A DNA stretch of 59,874 bases from assembly GCA_903899015.1 (NCBI GenBank), contig CAIUHP010000083.1, positions 1-59,874 on the forward strand. The letters are read 5' to 3'. Origin of the DNA: an uncultured Armatimonadota bacterium. Its GTDB lineage: Bacteria > Armatimonadota > Fimbriimonadia > Fimbriimonadales > Fimbriimonadaceae. Below the pieces are notes generated by a model that saw only the letters and a list, made by a program, of their open reading frames with translations, was not told the DNA's origin and searched no databases. The position numbers were made by a program, and so were the translations under genes. Below, in pieces: positions 36,522 to 45,559 of this stretch. Within the stretch, counting starts at the first letter, position 1; every line of letters starts with the position of its first letter.

Positions 36522-38348
36522 CTAAATTTGGCAAAAACTGGTGAAGATTGAGCCATATACCTGTCGCTTGCCTATCGACGTGCGGTAGATCGGTTGCCGA
36601 GCTTGCCATCGGCTGGGCGTGTTGACGGAGCGAGCGTTTGCTTCATGACGAAGACAGTTTTCATCCCATGACAACTCTAAAAAATTCAAGACCGATTGAA
36701 TCGTCGGTTCGGGATCGGACACGAGCGATTCATAGTCCACCTCAAAAAAGTTTTCAGGTTCCAATGTAGTTCGCCAATGTTCCATGTACGTCAGATAAGC
36801 GCGATAGAAAGTGACGATGTTATCTTGATGATAGGCAAAATTCGGTCCTCCTGCGAAGAAGGTCGAAAAGATCGAAAGGCACGTGTCAAAGGGATCACGA
36901 CGAATGTGAATGATCTTCGCATTTGGAAAAGTGGCGCGAATCAAACCGATATTTCGATAGTTCAACGGCATCTTGTCCGTGAATCTGCCTGACTGATTTC
37001 CCCGATCTATGGAAAGGAGATAGTCGTGGGCAAGGAATTCCAGATCGGTTTGGGATGGTGCCTCATCGGCCCAACTTGCGTGCAAAGGGTTCGATCGATT
37101 ATTCCAAAAAGTGGCTTCACCCACAGCGCTGACAAGCGGATGGGAAGTTACAATTTGATCCAAAAGTGTGGTTCCGGACCGGATCATGCCAACGATGAAA
37201 ATGGGATCCTTGTTAGGCGTACCCGCAGGTCGGAGCTGCTCGAAAAATGTCCGAGTGAACCTTTCTTTGATTAAGTTAGGCTCCCTTTGTGTCCAGCCAG
37301 GATCAAAAGTTCGACACGCGGGATACAGGCGGTAGGCGATTTGATTGGCTTGAATCAAGCTTGCGGCTGCGAGTTCCCAAGCCTGATCGCGCTCGTGAAG
37401 TTTGGCGATGGCGTATGCAAGATGCATTTTGCCAGTATCGTCCAATGACGTATCGTCCATGATTTTCTGCGCAATCGGTAACAACGGTTGCGTATTCAAA
37501 GTGAACTGTCGTGCCTCGACTAAGCTCCGAATCGGTAATCCTTGAATCGGTTGGATCTCAAGGGAGCGTTCGATAATCGGGATGGAATCCTCAGATCTTC
37601 CTTCATCTTGAAGCCAAGTAGCATAACTGTTAGCAGCACTGTAACTTAGCGGTGCGATGGCTCTGAAGATCTTCTCGGCTTCGTCAGGACGCCCGAGACG
37701 ACCATAAGTGAGCGCAAGTGCTTCGGCAAGTGCCAGGGAATTTGGGTGAACTTGGAGACCTATCTGAATGGCTTCAAGCGCCTCACTCCAACGAGAAAGT
37801 TGCTGGAGTTGTTTGAAAACTTGCAGGTGGTTTTGAGCGAGATTGGGTTCAAGTTTGCGTGCCTGAACAAACGCCTGCAATGCTTCTTCACCCCGGTTTT
37901 GAAGTCTTAGGCACATCCCCAAGTTTGCGAAACCGGCCGCATTCTTCGGATCTTGTTCAATAGACCGGCGAAGATAATCTTCTGCCTCATCCCCACGCCC
38001 CAAAGAAATAAGGTTCGAACCCAGAAGATTGAGAGACTCGACATTTCCCGGTTCAATTTGAAGAACCTTGTTCAGAATTTCGATCGATACTTCAAAATTG
38101 CGCTGAGTACGACGAGCGACCGCGAGCCAGGTGAGCGCTTCGCGGTCCGATGAATTTAGACGGAGTGCCCGCTCAAGGTATTCCGCTCCGTAGCCGATTC
38201 GGTTGGTTTGAACGGCGATGATTCCCAAAAGAACATGGGCTTCGAAGCTTTGGGGATGGTCCTTGAGAATGGCTTGAAGTCGAACTTCCGCTTCACGAGA
38301 TTGGCCATTTTGAATCAGGGCGCGTATATCGTTTAGCATGAAACTCAT
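36522..38348 (-). CDS. TPR-sulfotransferase (array copy 2)
   Basis: 608 residues. TPR helices (for example ALQAFVQARKLEPNLAQ) precede the sulfotransferase domain with FIVGMIRSGTTLLDQIV, SAVGEATFW, and IIHIRRDPFDTCLSIFS. The catalytic-base position is a GEA rather than the GEQ of the other copies, but the Glu is kept. The loop NFAYHQDNIVTFYRAY matches copy 1 almost exactly. It starts 22 nt after copy 1 and probably shares its transcript. A TAGACT is also found 19 nt upstream of its ATG. Confidence 0.88.
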   Translation of the reverse strand: MSFMLNDIRALIQNGQSREAEVRLQAILKDHPQSFEAHVLLGIIAVQTNRIGYGAEYLERALRLNSSDREALTWLAVARRTQRNFEVSIEILNKVLQIEPGNVESLNLLGSNLISLGRGDEAEDYLRRSIEQDPKNAAGFANLGMCLRLQNRGEEALQAFVQARKLEPNLAQNHLQVFKQLQQLSRWSEALEAIQIGLQVHPNSLALAEALALTYGRLGRPDEAEKIFRAIAPLSYSAANSYATWLQDEGRSEDSIPIIERSLEIQPIQGLPIRSLVEARQFTLNTQPLLPIAQKIMDDTSLDDTGKMHLAYAIAKLHERDQAWELAAASLIQANQIAYRLYPACRTFDPGWTQREPNLIKERFTRTFFEQLRPAGTPNKDPIFIVGMIRSGTTLLDQIVTSHPLVSAVGEATFWNNRSNPLHASWADEAPSQTDLEFLAHDYLLSIDRGNQSGRFTDKMPLNYRNIGLIRATFPNAKIIHIRRDPFDTCLSIFSTFFAGGPNFAYHQDNIVTFYRAYLTYMEHWRTTLEPENFFEVDYESLVSDPEPTIQSVLNFLELSWDENCLRHEANARSVNTPSRWQARQPIYRTSIGKRQVYGSIFTSFCQI

Positions 38349-38370
38349 TTTAGGATGCGAAAGGGGAAGT

Positions 38371-40251
38371 CTATTCTGCGGACGCCCTGGAGACAGGGTG
38401 AGTGATCGAGCGCAACTCCAGCAATTTGCCTAACCACGGTTCAAACTTCCGCCATCGTTCAACTGATGCGGTGTTGACGGGCTGGCGAGCGGTCCACAGG
38501 CTTGGCGTGCTCACTTGGGAGCGGACCTGCTCATGGGTAAGACAGGCATCATCCCATTCTAGGCCGCAGAAAGGTAGCAGTTGGCGCAAGACTCGTTCCT
38601 TGTCGGATACTAGCTCCTCGTAATCGACCTCAATCATTTGCTCGGGCGAAATAACGGCCCGCCAGTGTTCCATGGTCCTGAGGTAAGCCCGGTAATACTC
38701 AAGAATGTTATCCTGATGATAGGCGAACTGGGTGCCGCTCCCTAGGAAAGTGGTGTAAATCGATAAGCAAGTGTCGAGTGGGCTCCTGCGCATGTGGATG
38801 AATTTGGCTCGCGGGAACACGCTGCTCATCAGACCAATGTGCATGAAGTTGGTTGGCATCTTGTCCGTGATTCGTCGAGAACCTCTGGTAGTTCCGTTCA
38901 GTACCGCCAAATAACGCTCTTCGAGCTCACGAAAATCGCCAGGTTGAGCACCTAATTCCATCAACCGTCGGTTGGCCCGTCCCGCGCTTATCTGCCAAAA
39001 CGGTTGCTCTCCCGCTGACTTCACATCAGGATGGGCTGCCAGAATCTGATCAAGCAAGGTCGTACCGGTCCGAATCATTCCCACAATGAAGATGGGCGTT
39101 TCGCTTTTTGAACCTAGTTTACGTAACCGATTAAGAGCGTCGGCAGAAAACAGCTCTCGAATCAGTTGCTGTTCTCGGTCGACAGCGGGGCCATCGTGAG
39201 TAATTTCTGAATTAAAAAGTTGATAGGCGATGCTGTTCGCTTGATCGTAATGATGCATCGCGGACTCAAAGTCTTTGCGTTGTTCAAAGGACTTTGCCAA
39301 TGCATATTGTAGAAACATCTTCTCGTCCAGGTTAATGGAGGCATTCTCAAGTAGTGGTTTGGCTTCTTCGATCAGCGAGCGGTTGTCGAGTTCGAAGCAT
39401 TTCGCGATCGTGAGGTTGTAATACGCTTGCCCCTGAAGTGGTTTCCTGCGGATGGACTCCTTTAAAACCGGAATGGAGGGTTCGAATTGGCCCTCTTCTT
39501 GTAGCCAGTGAGCATAAAGCGTGGCGGCGGCTGGGTCAGATGACATCGCTTTCTGGAAGAGACGGCTTGCTTGGTCCGCTTGACCGACTTTGCCGTACGT
39601 TGAGGCGAGCGCGAGTTGTAACTGGACTGATTGGGGATGTCTCGCCAATCCTTCCTCAAGAATAGGAAGCCCCTCACGCCAGTTGAGTTGGAGGCGCATT
39701 TGATGCCAAAGCTCAACGTAAGCATCAACAAAGTTCGGATTGAGCTCGATGGAGCGTTGAAAGGTAGTGAAAGTTTCGAAAGAGCTGCCCGCAGACTTGA
39801 GTGCCATTCCAAGGTTAAAGTAGCTGTGAGCAGCATTTCGATCCATCTCGATGGCTCGCTTGAAGGCGCTACTCGCTGAAACATAATCACCAAGCTGAAG
39901 GTAACAGGACCCGAGTTGATTTTGAACATCGGCAGATTCATGTCCAGATGCGATCATGAGCCTGAACATGGATGCGGCGCCATTTGGGTCGGACTTTGCC
40001 AGGCAAATCACAGCGAGCAGCCCCATCGGTTCCGCGGCTTGGGGATGTTTCTCGTGAACCTCTCGAAGGATGGATTCAGCTTCGTCAAGTCTGCCTGACT
40101 TTAGCAACACGACGCCCAACATCGACAGTGCGGAGCTGTTTTGCGGATCGAGTTTAAGAGCCTGTCGTAACTGAAGTTCGGCGGCTTGAATCTGATTGGC
40201 CCGAAGAAGCTGTTGGGCAGCAAGCAGGTGTGTCGATAGAGTCGAAGACAT
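38371..40251 (-). CDS. TPR-sulfotransferase (array copy 1)
   Basis: 626 residues from ATG 40251. The open frame reaches 40413 but would run into the upstream lipoprotein gene, and a TAGACT 8 nt before the chosen ATG, with lengths equal to the other copies, settles the start. TPR units (LDPQNSSALSMLGVVLLKSG and others) lead to FIVGMIRTGTTLLDQIL, SAGEQPFW and FIHMRRSPLDTCLSIY. Note Thr for Ser in the MIRTGTT loop. FAYHQDNILEYYRAY links it to copy 2. It is the first gene of the array after the pilin-lipoprotein pair. Confidence 0.88.
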   Translation of the reverse strand: MSSTLSTHLLAAQQLLRANQIQAAELQLRQALKLDPQNSSALSMLGVVLLKSGRLDEAESILREVHEKHPQAAEPMGLLAVICLAKSDPNGAASMFRLMIASGHESADVQNQLGSCYLQLGDYVSASSAFKRAIEMDRNAAHSYFNLGMALKSAGSSFETFTTFQRSIELNPNFVDAYVELWHQMRLQLNWREGLPILEEGLARHPQSVQLQLALASTYGKVGQADQASRLFQKAMSSDPAAATLYAHWLQEEGQFEPSIPVLKESIRRKPLQGQAYYNLTIAKCFELDNRSLIEEAKPLLENASINLDEKMFLQYALAKSFEQRKDFESAMHHYDQANSIAYQLFNSEITHDGPAVDREQQLIRELFSADALNRLRKLGSKSETPIFIVGMIRTGTTLLDQILAAHPDVKSAGEQPFWQISAGRANRRLMELGAQPGDFRELEERYLAVLNGTTRGSRRITDKMPTNFMHIGLMSSVFPRAKFIHMRRSPLDTCLSIYTTFLGSGTQFAYHQDNILEYYRAYLRTMEHWRAVISPEQMIEVDYEELVSDKERVLRQLLPFCGLEWDDACLTHEQVRSQVSTPSLWTARQPVNTASVERWRKFEPWLGKLLELRSITHPVSRASAE

Positions 40252-40259
40252 CTGCAAAT

Positions 40260-40265
40260 AGTCTA
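40260..40265 (-). promoter_or_regulatory. -10 element of array copy 1
   Basis: TAGACT on the minus strand, 8 nt before ATG 40251. The array can be expressed independently of the upstream pilin pair. Confidence 0.5.
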
Positions 40266-40369
40266 CAAGGGAAGCGAGTGCAAGAGCCTCAAATTCGGCA
40301 TCTGCAATCGGCGATTCAATGGAGGATTGAAGCGCGGTCGTTTCGATCGAAATGACCGCGCGGTCGTGG

Positions 40370-40594
40370 CTACTGCGGAGGAGTAGCTCCGGGTGGCAAC
40401 CGTCGATGAGCACGTGCTCTGTCGGCTCCTATTTTGTCGGCCGCCGTGTTGCCGGTGTCGATGTATTTGCTGTTGCTTGTGTTGGTAGGAGCGGGTTCTT
40501 TATCACCGCAACCTGTGATCGCCATCCCGGCGACCCCAACAACGAGCCCTGCAAGAAGCATCGAAAGCGAAGAGAAGGAAGGTTTGAATCTCAT
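40370..40594 (-). CDS. Small lipoprotein after pilin-like copy 5 (R-x-LPP family, member 2)
   Basis: 74 residues: a long signal with lipobox at GMAITGC, then a hydrophilic mature peptide of about 45 residues ending RRLPPGATPPQ. No folded domain is apparent. It starts 1 nt after the pilin gene stop, so the pair is cotranscribed and probably translationally coupled. The LPPG end is shared with the lipoproteins at 31779 and 45548. Confidence 0.7.
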   Translation of the reverse strand: MRFKPSFSSLSMLLAGLVVGVAGMAITGCGDKEPAPTNTSNSKYIDTGNTAADKIGADRARAHRRLPPGATPPQ

Positions 40595-40595
40595 C

Positions 40596-41555
40596 CTATT
40601 CGCTCATAGTGAAGTACGTCATGAAGTAGTAACCACCAGGGCTCTGCGTGACGTAGTTCAATGGATTGCGTGTGATGTGCTTGGAATGTCCATCAGCAAA
40701 GGCATAATTTCCGCCGCCGGTGTGAACCGCGCTTCCACCACCCGGGAACGTGTACAGAACGAAGACAGGAACTCCACCCGCCGAATTTTGTTGAACTTGG
40801 GTTTCTCCGTCCGAAGCCACAACTGTTTCAGCTGGACGAGCAATTGAAGTAAGGCTATTGTTTGTTGCGAATTGACCACTCCAAACCGCGCCCTGAGCGC
40901 TCTGTAAGGTACCGGGAACGCCTGGCCCGTTACCAGGAGGGTTCATACAAGGATTCGTAGCTGAACCCGATGGTCCGGAGGTTCCACCAGCTTGTCCGGT
41001 ACCGTCACCGGGGCAGCCAGCCGCGGATGCACCGTATTTGCCGCCATCATATAGCCACGAGATATAGTCATGCAGACCACCGAAACCCGTCGTCGCGTAG
41101 GCGTAATCGGCCAGAGTTGTGAATCCCGGCCGGCCGGCGTAGTCGTATCCAGGATAGACCGCGCTGTTGTTCAGAGACGCAATACTTGCACCAGGATCGT
41201 GCATGACACCCGTTCCAAATTGCTGCTGATACTGGGCGACCGTGACATTGCCGCTCTTTACGTAGGGTTGGAGCAAGTCATTCCAGAAACTTAATGGCTG
41301 AGCGTTTCCGGCGGCAGTTGTTTCCCAAGACGAAGGTGTCAGGGTGTAGGAAGGCATAACTTGGTCGTCAACGTCAGCGGAGTACATAAGACCGCCCACG
41401 CCGATTTGCTTGGTATTGCTCAAGCAAGCAGTGGATTTTGCTGCTGCTTTTGCTTGTGCGAACACAGGGAAGAGGATGGCAGCTAGAATCGCGATAATAG
41501 CGATAACGACTAGAAGCTCGATAAGCGTGAATGCTTTGCGTGTGCTTGTTTTCAT
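40596..41555 (-). CDS. Pilin-like protein with type IV prepilin N-terminus (copy 5)
   Basis: 319 residues: leader MKTSTRKA, invariant helix, [21 protein letters not shown]. The mature domain is rich in Gly, Ser and Tyr with a [14 protein letters not shown] stretch, several Cys (possible disulfides) and the late motif [13 protein letters not shown]. First gene in the co-oriented series pilin, lipoprotein, TPR-sulfotransferase copies. No ribosome binding site is obvious before the ATG. Confidence 0.9.
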   Translation of the reverse strand: MKTSTRKAFTLIELLVVIAIIAILAAILFPVFAQAKAAAKSTACLSNTKQIGVGGLMYSADVDDQVMPSYTLTPSSWETTAAGNAQPLSFWNDLLQPYVKSGNVTVAQYQQQFGTGVMHDPGASIASLNNSAVYPGYDYAGRPGFTTLADYAYATTGFGGLHDYISWLYDGGKYGASAAGCPGDGTGQAGGTSGPSGSATNPCMNPPGNGPGVPGTLQSAQGAVWSGQFATNNSLTSIARPAETVVASDGETQVQQNSAGGVPVFVLYTFPGGGSAVHTGGGNYAFADGHSKHITRNPLNYVTQSPGGYYFMTYFTMSE

Positions 41556-41875
41556 ATTTACTCTGGCACCATTGCTCAGTCACGTGTCATAAGCTTAGAG
41601 AAAGTTTCTTTCCGCCCATATCGTGATGAATTTTGTCTAATGCGATTACTGATGGAGAAAATCGAAAGGCGAGTGCCCATCAATGCTAAGCATGAATGTC
41701 TCGAGACTCCGTAGTCTTTTGAATTTCAACCCTTCTCCACTAAGTGATCGTCGGTATAGTACGAATATATATGAGTAGTTAGTTGCTTTCCAGGCGGTAA
41801 ATCCAGCAATAGTGATTTCTAAGATTCTCGCGATTAACTCGTAATCACGCCGTGGGCCATTGGGCCCATTCGGAT
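41556..41875. other. 320-bp AT-rich gap without a convincing gene
   Basis: This gap precedes pilin-like copy 5 and follows the GH32 gene on the same strand, so it should contain the copy 5 promoter and possibly a GH32 terminator, but I see no clear hexamers or stem. A weak 83-codon frame (41897-41646) overlaps the GH32 end and looks non-coding. Confidence 0.4.
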
Positions 41876-43738
41876 TTAGTGAATCTGCTTGGGCCAAGCT
41901 GACTTCAGGCTGTAAATGCTAAGAGTTTTGATCTCGACCAGGCCCCCTGAAGAAGTGAGGGTAATGCCTTGGCCCTTTGGTAAAACGAAGCGAGTTGACG
42001 AGACCTCACCGTCGTTGATGAATGTCTCGATCGACGTCCGGTCGAGCAGGATCTCAAATGTCTTAACCGAGCCCACTACAGGGGCGGGCCCCGTTCCTGA
42101 AGTGATCGAGTGGGTATTAAGTGTTACATGCTCCCCTCGATCATTCAAAGTTAGCTGCGCGCCTTCGGGAATGACGACTTCCCCTTTAATCTGGAACAAG
42201 TCTCCCTTTTCCGAGAGAACTAACGATTGTCCAGGTGCTAACGAGACATCTTTCCAACCGTGACTTTCGGTTCTCAAAGACTCGATTTCGTGAATTGGCT
42301 TCCGGAAGACTCGTAATCCTTCAATAGTTGATCGGAGAGTCAACTCACATGGGAAGGAGATTTGTTGGTTGAACGGCATGTCTGGAAAATCTGCTCCTCG
42401 CATCCATGCAGTCTGGATCTTTCGGCCATCGCCAGTGTCGTTGTTGGCCCAACTTTGAGTGGCATAGAAATTGGGGCCTACGTCGCATGCGTGACGTTGG
42501 GTTTCTTCTGAAAACTTTGTTCCGTTGAATGTCCCAATCGAATAATTCCCGTTGCCTTGAATAAGCACCCATTTTTTGTTCTTCGAGTTTTCATCAAGGG
42601 GCAACTCAAAGAAATCGGGACATTCGAAGCTGTGATCGATGGGGTTCTTTTCGTCGTTCCAGTTCAGAAGATTCTTCGAAGTTAAGATGTGGTACTGACC
42701 GTTTCCATAGAGCATCATCACCCAGTGCTTCCCGGGCGCATACCAAAAGACCTTGGGGTCTCGCTCAGGGTAATCCATGAGTGGATTCTTGGCGTAACGG
42801 GTCCAAGTTCGGCCTTTGTCAAGGCTGTAACACAAGCACTGACTCTTGTTGTCAAATCGAGACCAAAACGCAATCATCGGAGGATGAGCTTTATCGACTC
42901 CAAGCCCGGATGTGTTCTCATAGTCGATGACGCAGGTTCCAGATTGGGTTCCGCTATCCAACTCTTCTTCCCAAAATGCTGGTTGGAGTTCGGTCCAGTG
43001 AATGAGATCTTTGCTCACCGCGTGGAGCCAGCATTTGGCCCACCTCTGGGCAAAAAGGTGATATTCGCCCTCGTAATAAATAAGGCCGTTGAGATCATTG
43101 ATCCAGCCCTCTTCTCGTTGCTGAGGGTTGAGTCGCGACATCGTCCACTGTCTGGCCGTGAAATGGAACTGAGGGCGAAGTGCCTCTTGATAGAGCGGTC
43201 CGGTTGGCAACGGAAATGATTCTGGCTGGTCGGTTTGAATGATGTTATCCACGTTAATGTGTCCCCAGTCTCCACGAGACTCGTCGATCATTTGAAGTTG
43301 AGCATCTTTCCCATTCCACTGGCTTACATCCCAACTGTCTGCTCTGAGGTCATCGCTTCGCCGACCAGTTGCACTCTTTGCAACTTTCCCATCGATTACG
43401 AGATTGAGGCACGTTCTTTGCTCGTAATTTCCGCCACTGATCTTAAAGCCTATATATTTTCTTGAAATCTGGAAAAGTGGAGACTCTAGAGTTCCTACCG
43501 GAGCGTCGCCTTCTCGTTTCGTACTGATGAGCGATCTGCCGATTCCGTTTTGAATTCCAAATTCGGCTTGAAGTTTCTTATCGAATAGAGCGTGACGAAA
43601 CGCCGTGCCGGTTGCATGCCAAAGAGAAAGCTCTTGCTGATTGCGAACTCCGATCATGATATCAGAGCGATGAATCGGCTGATCCATCTTGGAAAGGATT
43701 AGAACTTGAAGTCCAGCGAGCACAATTGGGATCGGCAT
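41876..43738 (-). CDS. Secreted GH32 beta-fructosidase with an N-terminal extension
   Basis: 620 residues: a hydrophobic N-terminus (MPIPIVLAGLQVLIL), an extra beta-rich region of about 165 residues, then the five-bladed propeller and a C-terminal beta-sandwich. Catalytic Asp is D215 in the GWINDLNGL motif, which is WMNDPNG in most members. The transition-state Asp is in RDPK (D327) and the acid/base Glu in FECPDF (E372). It should release fructose from sucrose, inulin or levan outside the cytoplasm. TAGATT lies 8 nt before the ATG. The extension resembles the DUF4980-type module seen ahead of some GH32 domains. Confidence 0.9.
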   Translation of the reverse strand: MPIPIVLAGLQVLILSKMDQPIHRSDIMIGVRNQQELSLWHATGTAFRHALFDKKLQAEFGIQNGIGRSLISTKREGDAPVGTLESPLFQISRKYIGFKISGGNYEQRTCLNLVIDGKVAKSATGRRSDDLRADSWDVSQWNGKDAQLQMIDESRGDWGHINVDNIIQTDQPESFPLPTGPLYQEALRPQFHFTARQWTMSRLNPQQREEGWINDLNGLIYYEGEYHLFAQRWAKCWLHAVSKDLIHWTELQPAFWEEELDSGTQSGTCVIDYENTSGLGVDKAHPPMIAFWSRFDNKSQCLCYSLDKGRTWTRYAKNPLMDYPERDPKVFWYAPGKHWVMMLYGNGQYHILTSKNLLNWNDEKNPIDHSFECPDFFELPLDENSKNKKWVLIQGNGNYSIGTFNGTKFSEETQRHACDVGPNFYATQSWANNDTGDGRKIQTAWMRGADFPDMPFNQQISFPCELTLRSTIEGLRVFRKPIHEIESLRTESHGWKDVSLAPGQSLVLSEKGDLFQIKGEVVIPEGAQLTLNDRGEHVTLNTHSITSGTGPAPVVGSVKTFEILLDRTSIETFINDGEVSSTRFVLPKGQGITLTSSGGLVEIKTLSIYSLKSAWPKQIH

Positions 43739-43746
43739 TTTGGTTC

Positions 43747-43752
43747 AATCTA
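43747..43752 (-). promoter_or_regulatory. -10 element of the GH32 gene
   Basis: TAGATT on the minus strand, 8 nt before ATG 43738. Confidence 0.5.
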
Positions 43753-43945
43753 CTTTATATCACTCGGGGTCAAAAGCACTTGGCTTTTCTGCGTCCGGGC
43801 AACGTCAAACACTCTCGTTTGGAATGGCGTAGTAGCCATTTTAAGCCGCACCTTTGCTCTCAACGATCGAAGTGAGTGGAGTAGGGACATCAATCCTAAA
43901 AAGGTGACTTGCCTCACTTTCACTTAAAAGGAATAGTGTGAGTCC

Positions 43946-43951
43946 TAGCTT
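43946..43951 (+). promoter_or_regulatory. -10 element of the 43958 gene
   Basis: TAGCTT, 6 nt before GTG 43958. Confidence 0.3.
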
Positions 43952-43957
43952 GAATTC

Positions 43958-44326
43958 GTGTTTGTGAGGTCGATGAAGGACTCTGCAACTAAGATATTCC
44001 AAACCATATTGAAGAATCATGTCTTGCCCGAGACGATTCTGATGGTTGTGCTGTGTACTTTTGATACGCTGTACACGCTTTTCTGCGTGCGTGCCGGACT
44101 CGCGGAAGAGACCAATCCGGTACTGCGGCATACCTTGGCGGTTTCTGACTTCGCCTTTCTGCTGGTTAAAGGAGCGAGCTTTCTCATTCCACTGACGCTG
44201 CTTGAACTGATTCGCGCGAAGCGACCCAAGTTCGTGGAACAGGCGATGCGATTTGGATTTATGGCTTACGCCGGATGCTACTTTGGTGGCAGCGTCCTGA
44301 TCGTGCTCGTGAAGCTTTACCGGTAA
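43958..44326 (+). CDS. DUF5658-like small membrane protein
   Basis: 122 residues with three hydrophobic helices (about 25-42, 55-75 and 95-115 of the GTG-initiated form). The first helix contains FDTLYTLFCVRAG followed by EETNPVLRHTL, the D-x-x-x-T ... E-x-NP pattern of DUF5658, a membrane family of unknown role. The GTG has a promoter-like hexamer 6 nt upstream. ATG 43973, with GAGG before it, is the alternative start. It converges with the esterase gene. Confidence 0.65.
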   Translation: MFVRSMKDSATKIFQTILKNHVLPETILMVVLCTFDTLYTLFCVRAGLAEETNPVLRHTLAVSDFAFLLVKGASFLIPLTLLELIRAKRPKFVEQAMRFGFMAYAGCYFGGSVLIVLVKLYR

Positions 44327-44388
44327 TGATCACCAACACGACGGACCCATGGCTACTGCAGAAACCGGCGGTCACTTTCCTCCAATTC

Positions 44389-45261
44389 TCACTTAGCGAC
44401 GAGGTGCGTTTCGAACCAGTCTAACGCTGGCTGGAGGCCCTTCAGTAGCGTTGCGGCATCGTGGCCCGTGCCAGGAACAATCACAAGTTTGTGCTCGATG
44501 TGAGCCTTCTCAAACGCGGCATCCATGATCTTAGATTGCTGAACCGGGACCAACTTGTCGGCATCTCCATGAACGAGGAGAGTTGGAGGAAATCCTGCCT
44601 TGACGAGGAGTATCGGTGATACAGCTTGGGCAATCTTGGTCGCAACTTCTTTTGGCGTCTGCTTGGTGACGCCAAATGCAGGATAGAAAATCTCCATTCC
44701 TGTCACTTGAAACGGGGTATTCCCAGTTTCGCCCCAATTCAAAAAGTCAGTCGGCGGGAAGAATGCAACCACCGCATTCACACGACTACTCACTCGCTCA
44801 ACTGGATCTTTAGCATTGGGGTCGCCGTCGTCTCCAAGACCAGCAATTTCAAGTGAGAGATGGCCGCCTGCACTTCCGCCAGAAACTCCGATCGCGTTTG
44901 GAGAGATGTCGTACGTAGCCGCGTTATCACGAATGAAGCGGATCGCTCGCCGGACCTGCGGGACAATTTCTGGGATTGTGTATTTGGGCTGGGAACCATG
45001 GACAACTTGGAACACCGTAAAGCCTTTTTCTGTAAACGGCGTAGCAAGGAACGGGTTGATACTCTCGTGATTAGAGACCCATCCACCACTCACCATCCAG
45101 ACAATCGCTTTGTGGTTCGATGTCTTAGGCTTGAAAACGTCCATCGTGTAGGCGCATCCGCCTTGCTTCAGATAGATGACGTCTTTGACACGACTCTGGG
45201 CCGGTGCGATTCCGGCAATGAGGGCAAATGCTACAACAATGGTCCCGCGCATAATCGGCAT
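44389..45261 (-). CDS. Exported alpha/beta hydrolase (esterase/lipase type)
   Basis: 290 residues from ATG 45261, where AGAGGGG 4-5 nt upstream is a good ribosome binding site (the frame reaches 45294). A signal peptide ends near IAPAQS. The catalytic triad can be read as Ser130 in GVSGGSAGGH, Asp in LLVHGDADKLVP and His in GTGHDAATLL. The oxyanion segment is WMVSGGW. The type is close to bifunctional feruloyl/acetyl xylan esterases and BD-FAE-like enzymes, which would fit hemicellulose use. The exact substrate is not evident. Confidence 0.82.
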   Translation of the reverse strand: MPIMRGTIVVAFALIAGIAPAQSRVKDVIYLKQGGCAYTMDVFKPKTSNHKAIVWMVSGGWVSNHESINPFLATPFTEKGFTVFQVVHGSQPKYTIPEIVPQVRRAIRFIRDNAATYDISPNAIGVSGGSAGGHLSLEIAGLGDDGDPNAKDPVERVSSRVNAVVAFFPPTDFLNWGETGNTPFQVTGMEIFYPAFGVTKQTPKEVATKIAQAVSPILLVKAGFPPTLLVHGDADKLVPVQQSKIMDAAFEKAHIEHKLVIVPGTGHDAATLLKGLQPALDWFETHLVAK

Positions 45262-45383
45262 CGTACCCCTCTCGCACGGCAGATTTGCAGTCATACCAAA
45301 TAAGTCCTGGTTAAGTCAGGAGCTTGGTCCAGATGAAATTCTTAGTGTTTCTGGAATATTCACCTGGACCGACTGATGAATCG

Positions 45384-45409
45384 TTCCGATCAGGATTTAT
45401 TGATCGGAA
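45384..45409. repeat. Inverted repeat at the end of the 45548 lipoprotein gene
   Basis: TTCCGATCA (45384-45392) and TGATCGGAA (45401-45409) pair around 8 nt and include the stop codon. There is no T-run, so it is a weak terminator candidate. Confidence 0.35.
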
Positions 45410-45548
45410 GCAAGACGTCTTTTGGTTTCTGTCCTGGAGGCAACGTCCTCGTTTGCTTTCCAGTTGGATCGGCTTCGACGGAGTTGGATTCGCACCCAAA
45501 GGCGCACAAGATGACAACTGCTGATAGGATGAGGAAAATCTTTTTCAT
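45390..45548 (-). CDS. Small lipoprotein after pilin-like copy 6 (R-x-LPP family, member 3)
   Basis: 52 residues from ATG 45548: signal MKKIFLILSAVVILCAFGC, then about 33 hydrophilic residues with TRTLPPGQKPKD. The shortest of the three pilin-associated lipoproteins. The same frame is open 24 nt further but the Met-Lys-Lys start fits a lipoprotein signal. It follows pilin-like copy 6 by 47 nt, and a perfect hairpin lies in that gap. Confidence 0.65.
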   Translation of the reverse strand: MKKIFLILSAVVILCAFGCESNSVEADPTGKQTRTLPPGQKPKDVLLPINKS

Positions 45549-45559
45549 AGCAAATGTGT

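Noticed and set aside
40252-40413. N-terminal extension of sulfotransferase array copy 1
   Set aside because: The extra 54 codons would overlap the lipoprotein gene, lack TPR character, and precede a promoter-like TAGACT 8 nt before ATG 40251.
41646-41897. 83-codon minus-strand frame before pilin-like copy 5
   Set aside because: It overlaps the end of the GH32 gene, has no promoter or ribosome binding site, and its composition is not protein-like.
43772-43788. AAAAGC/GCTTTT mini-hairpin upstream of the GH32 gene
   Set aside because: The stem is only six pairs with an AT-rich half and lies in a promoter region, so termination or regulation cannot be argued.
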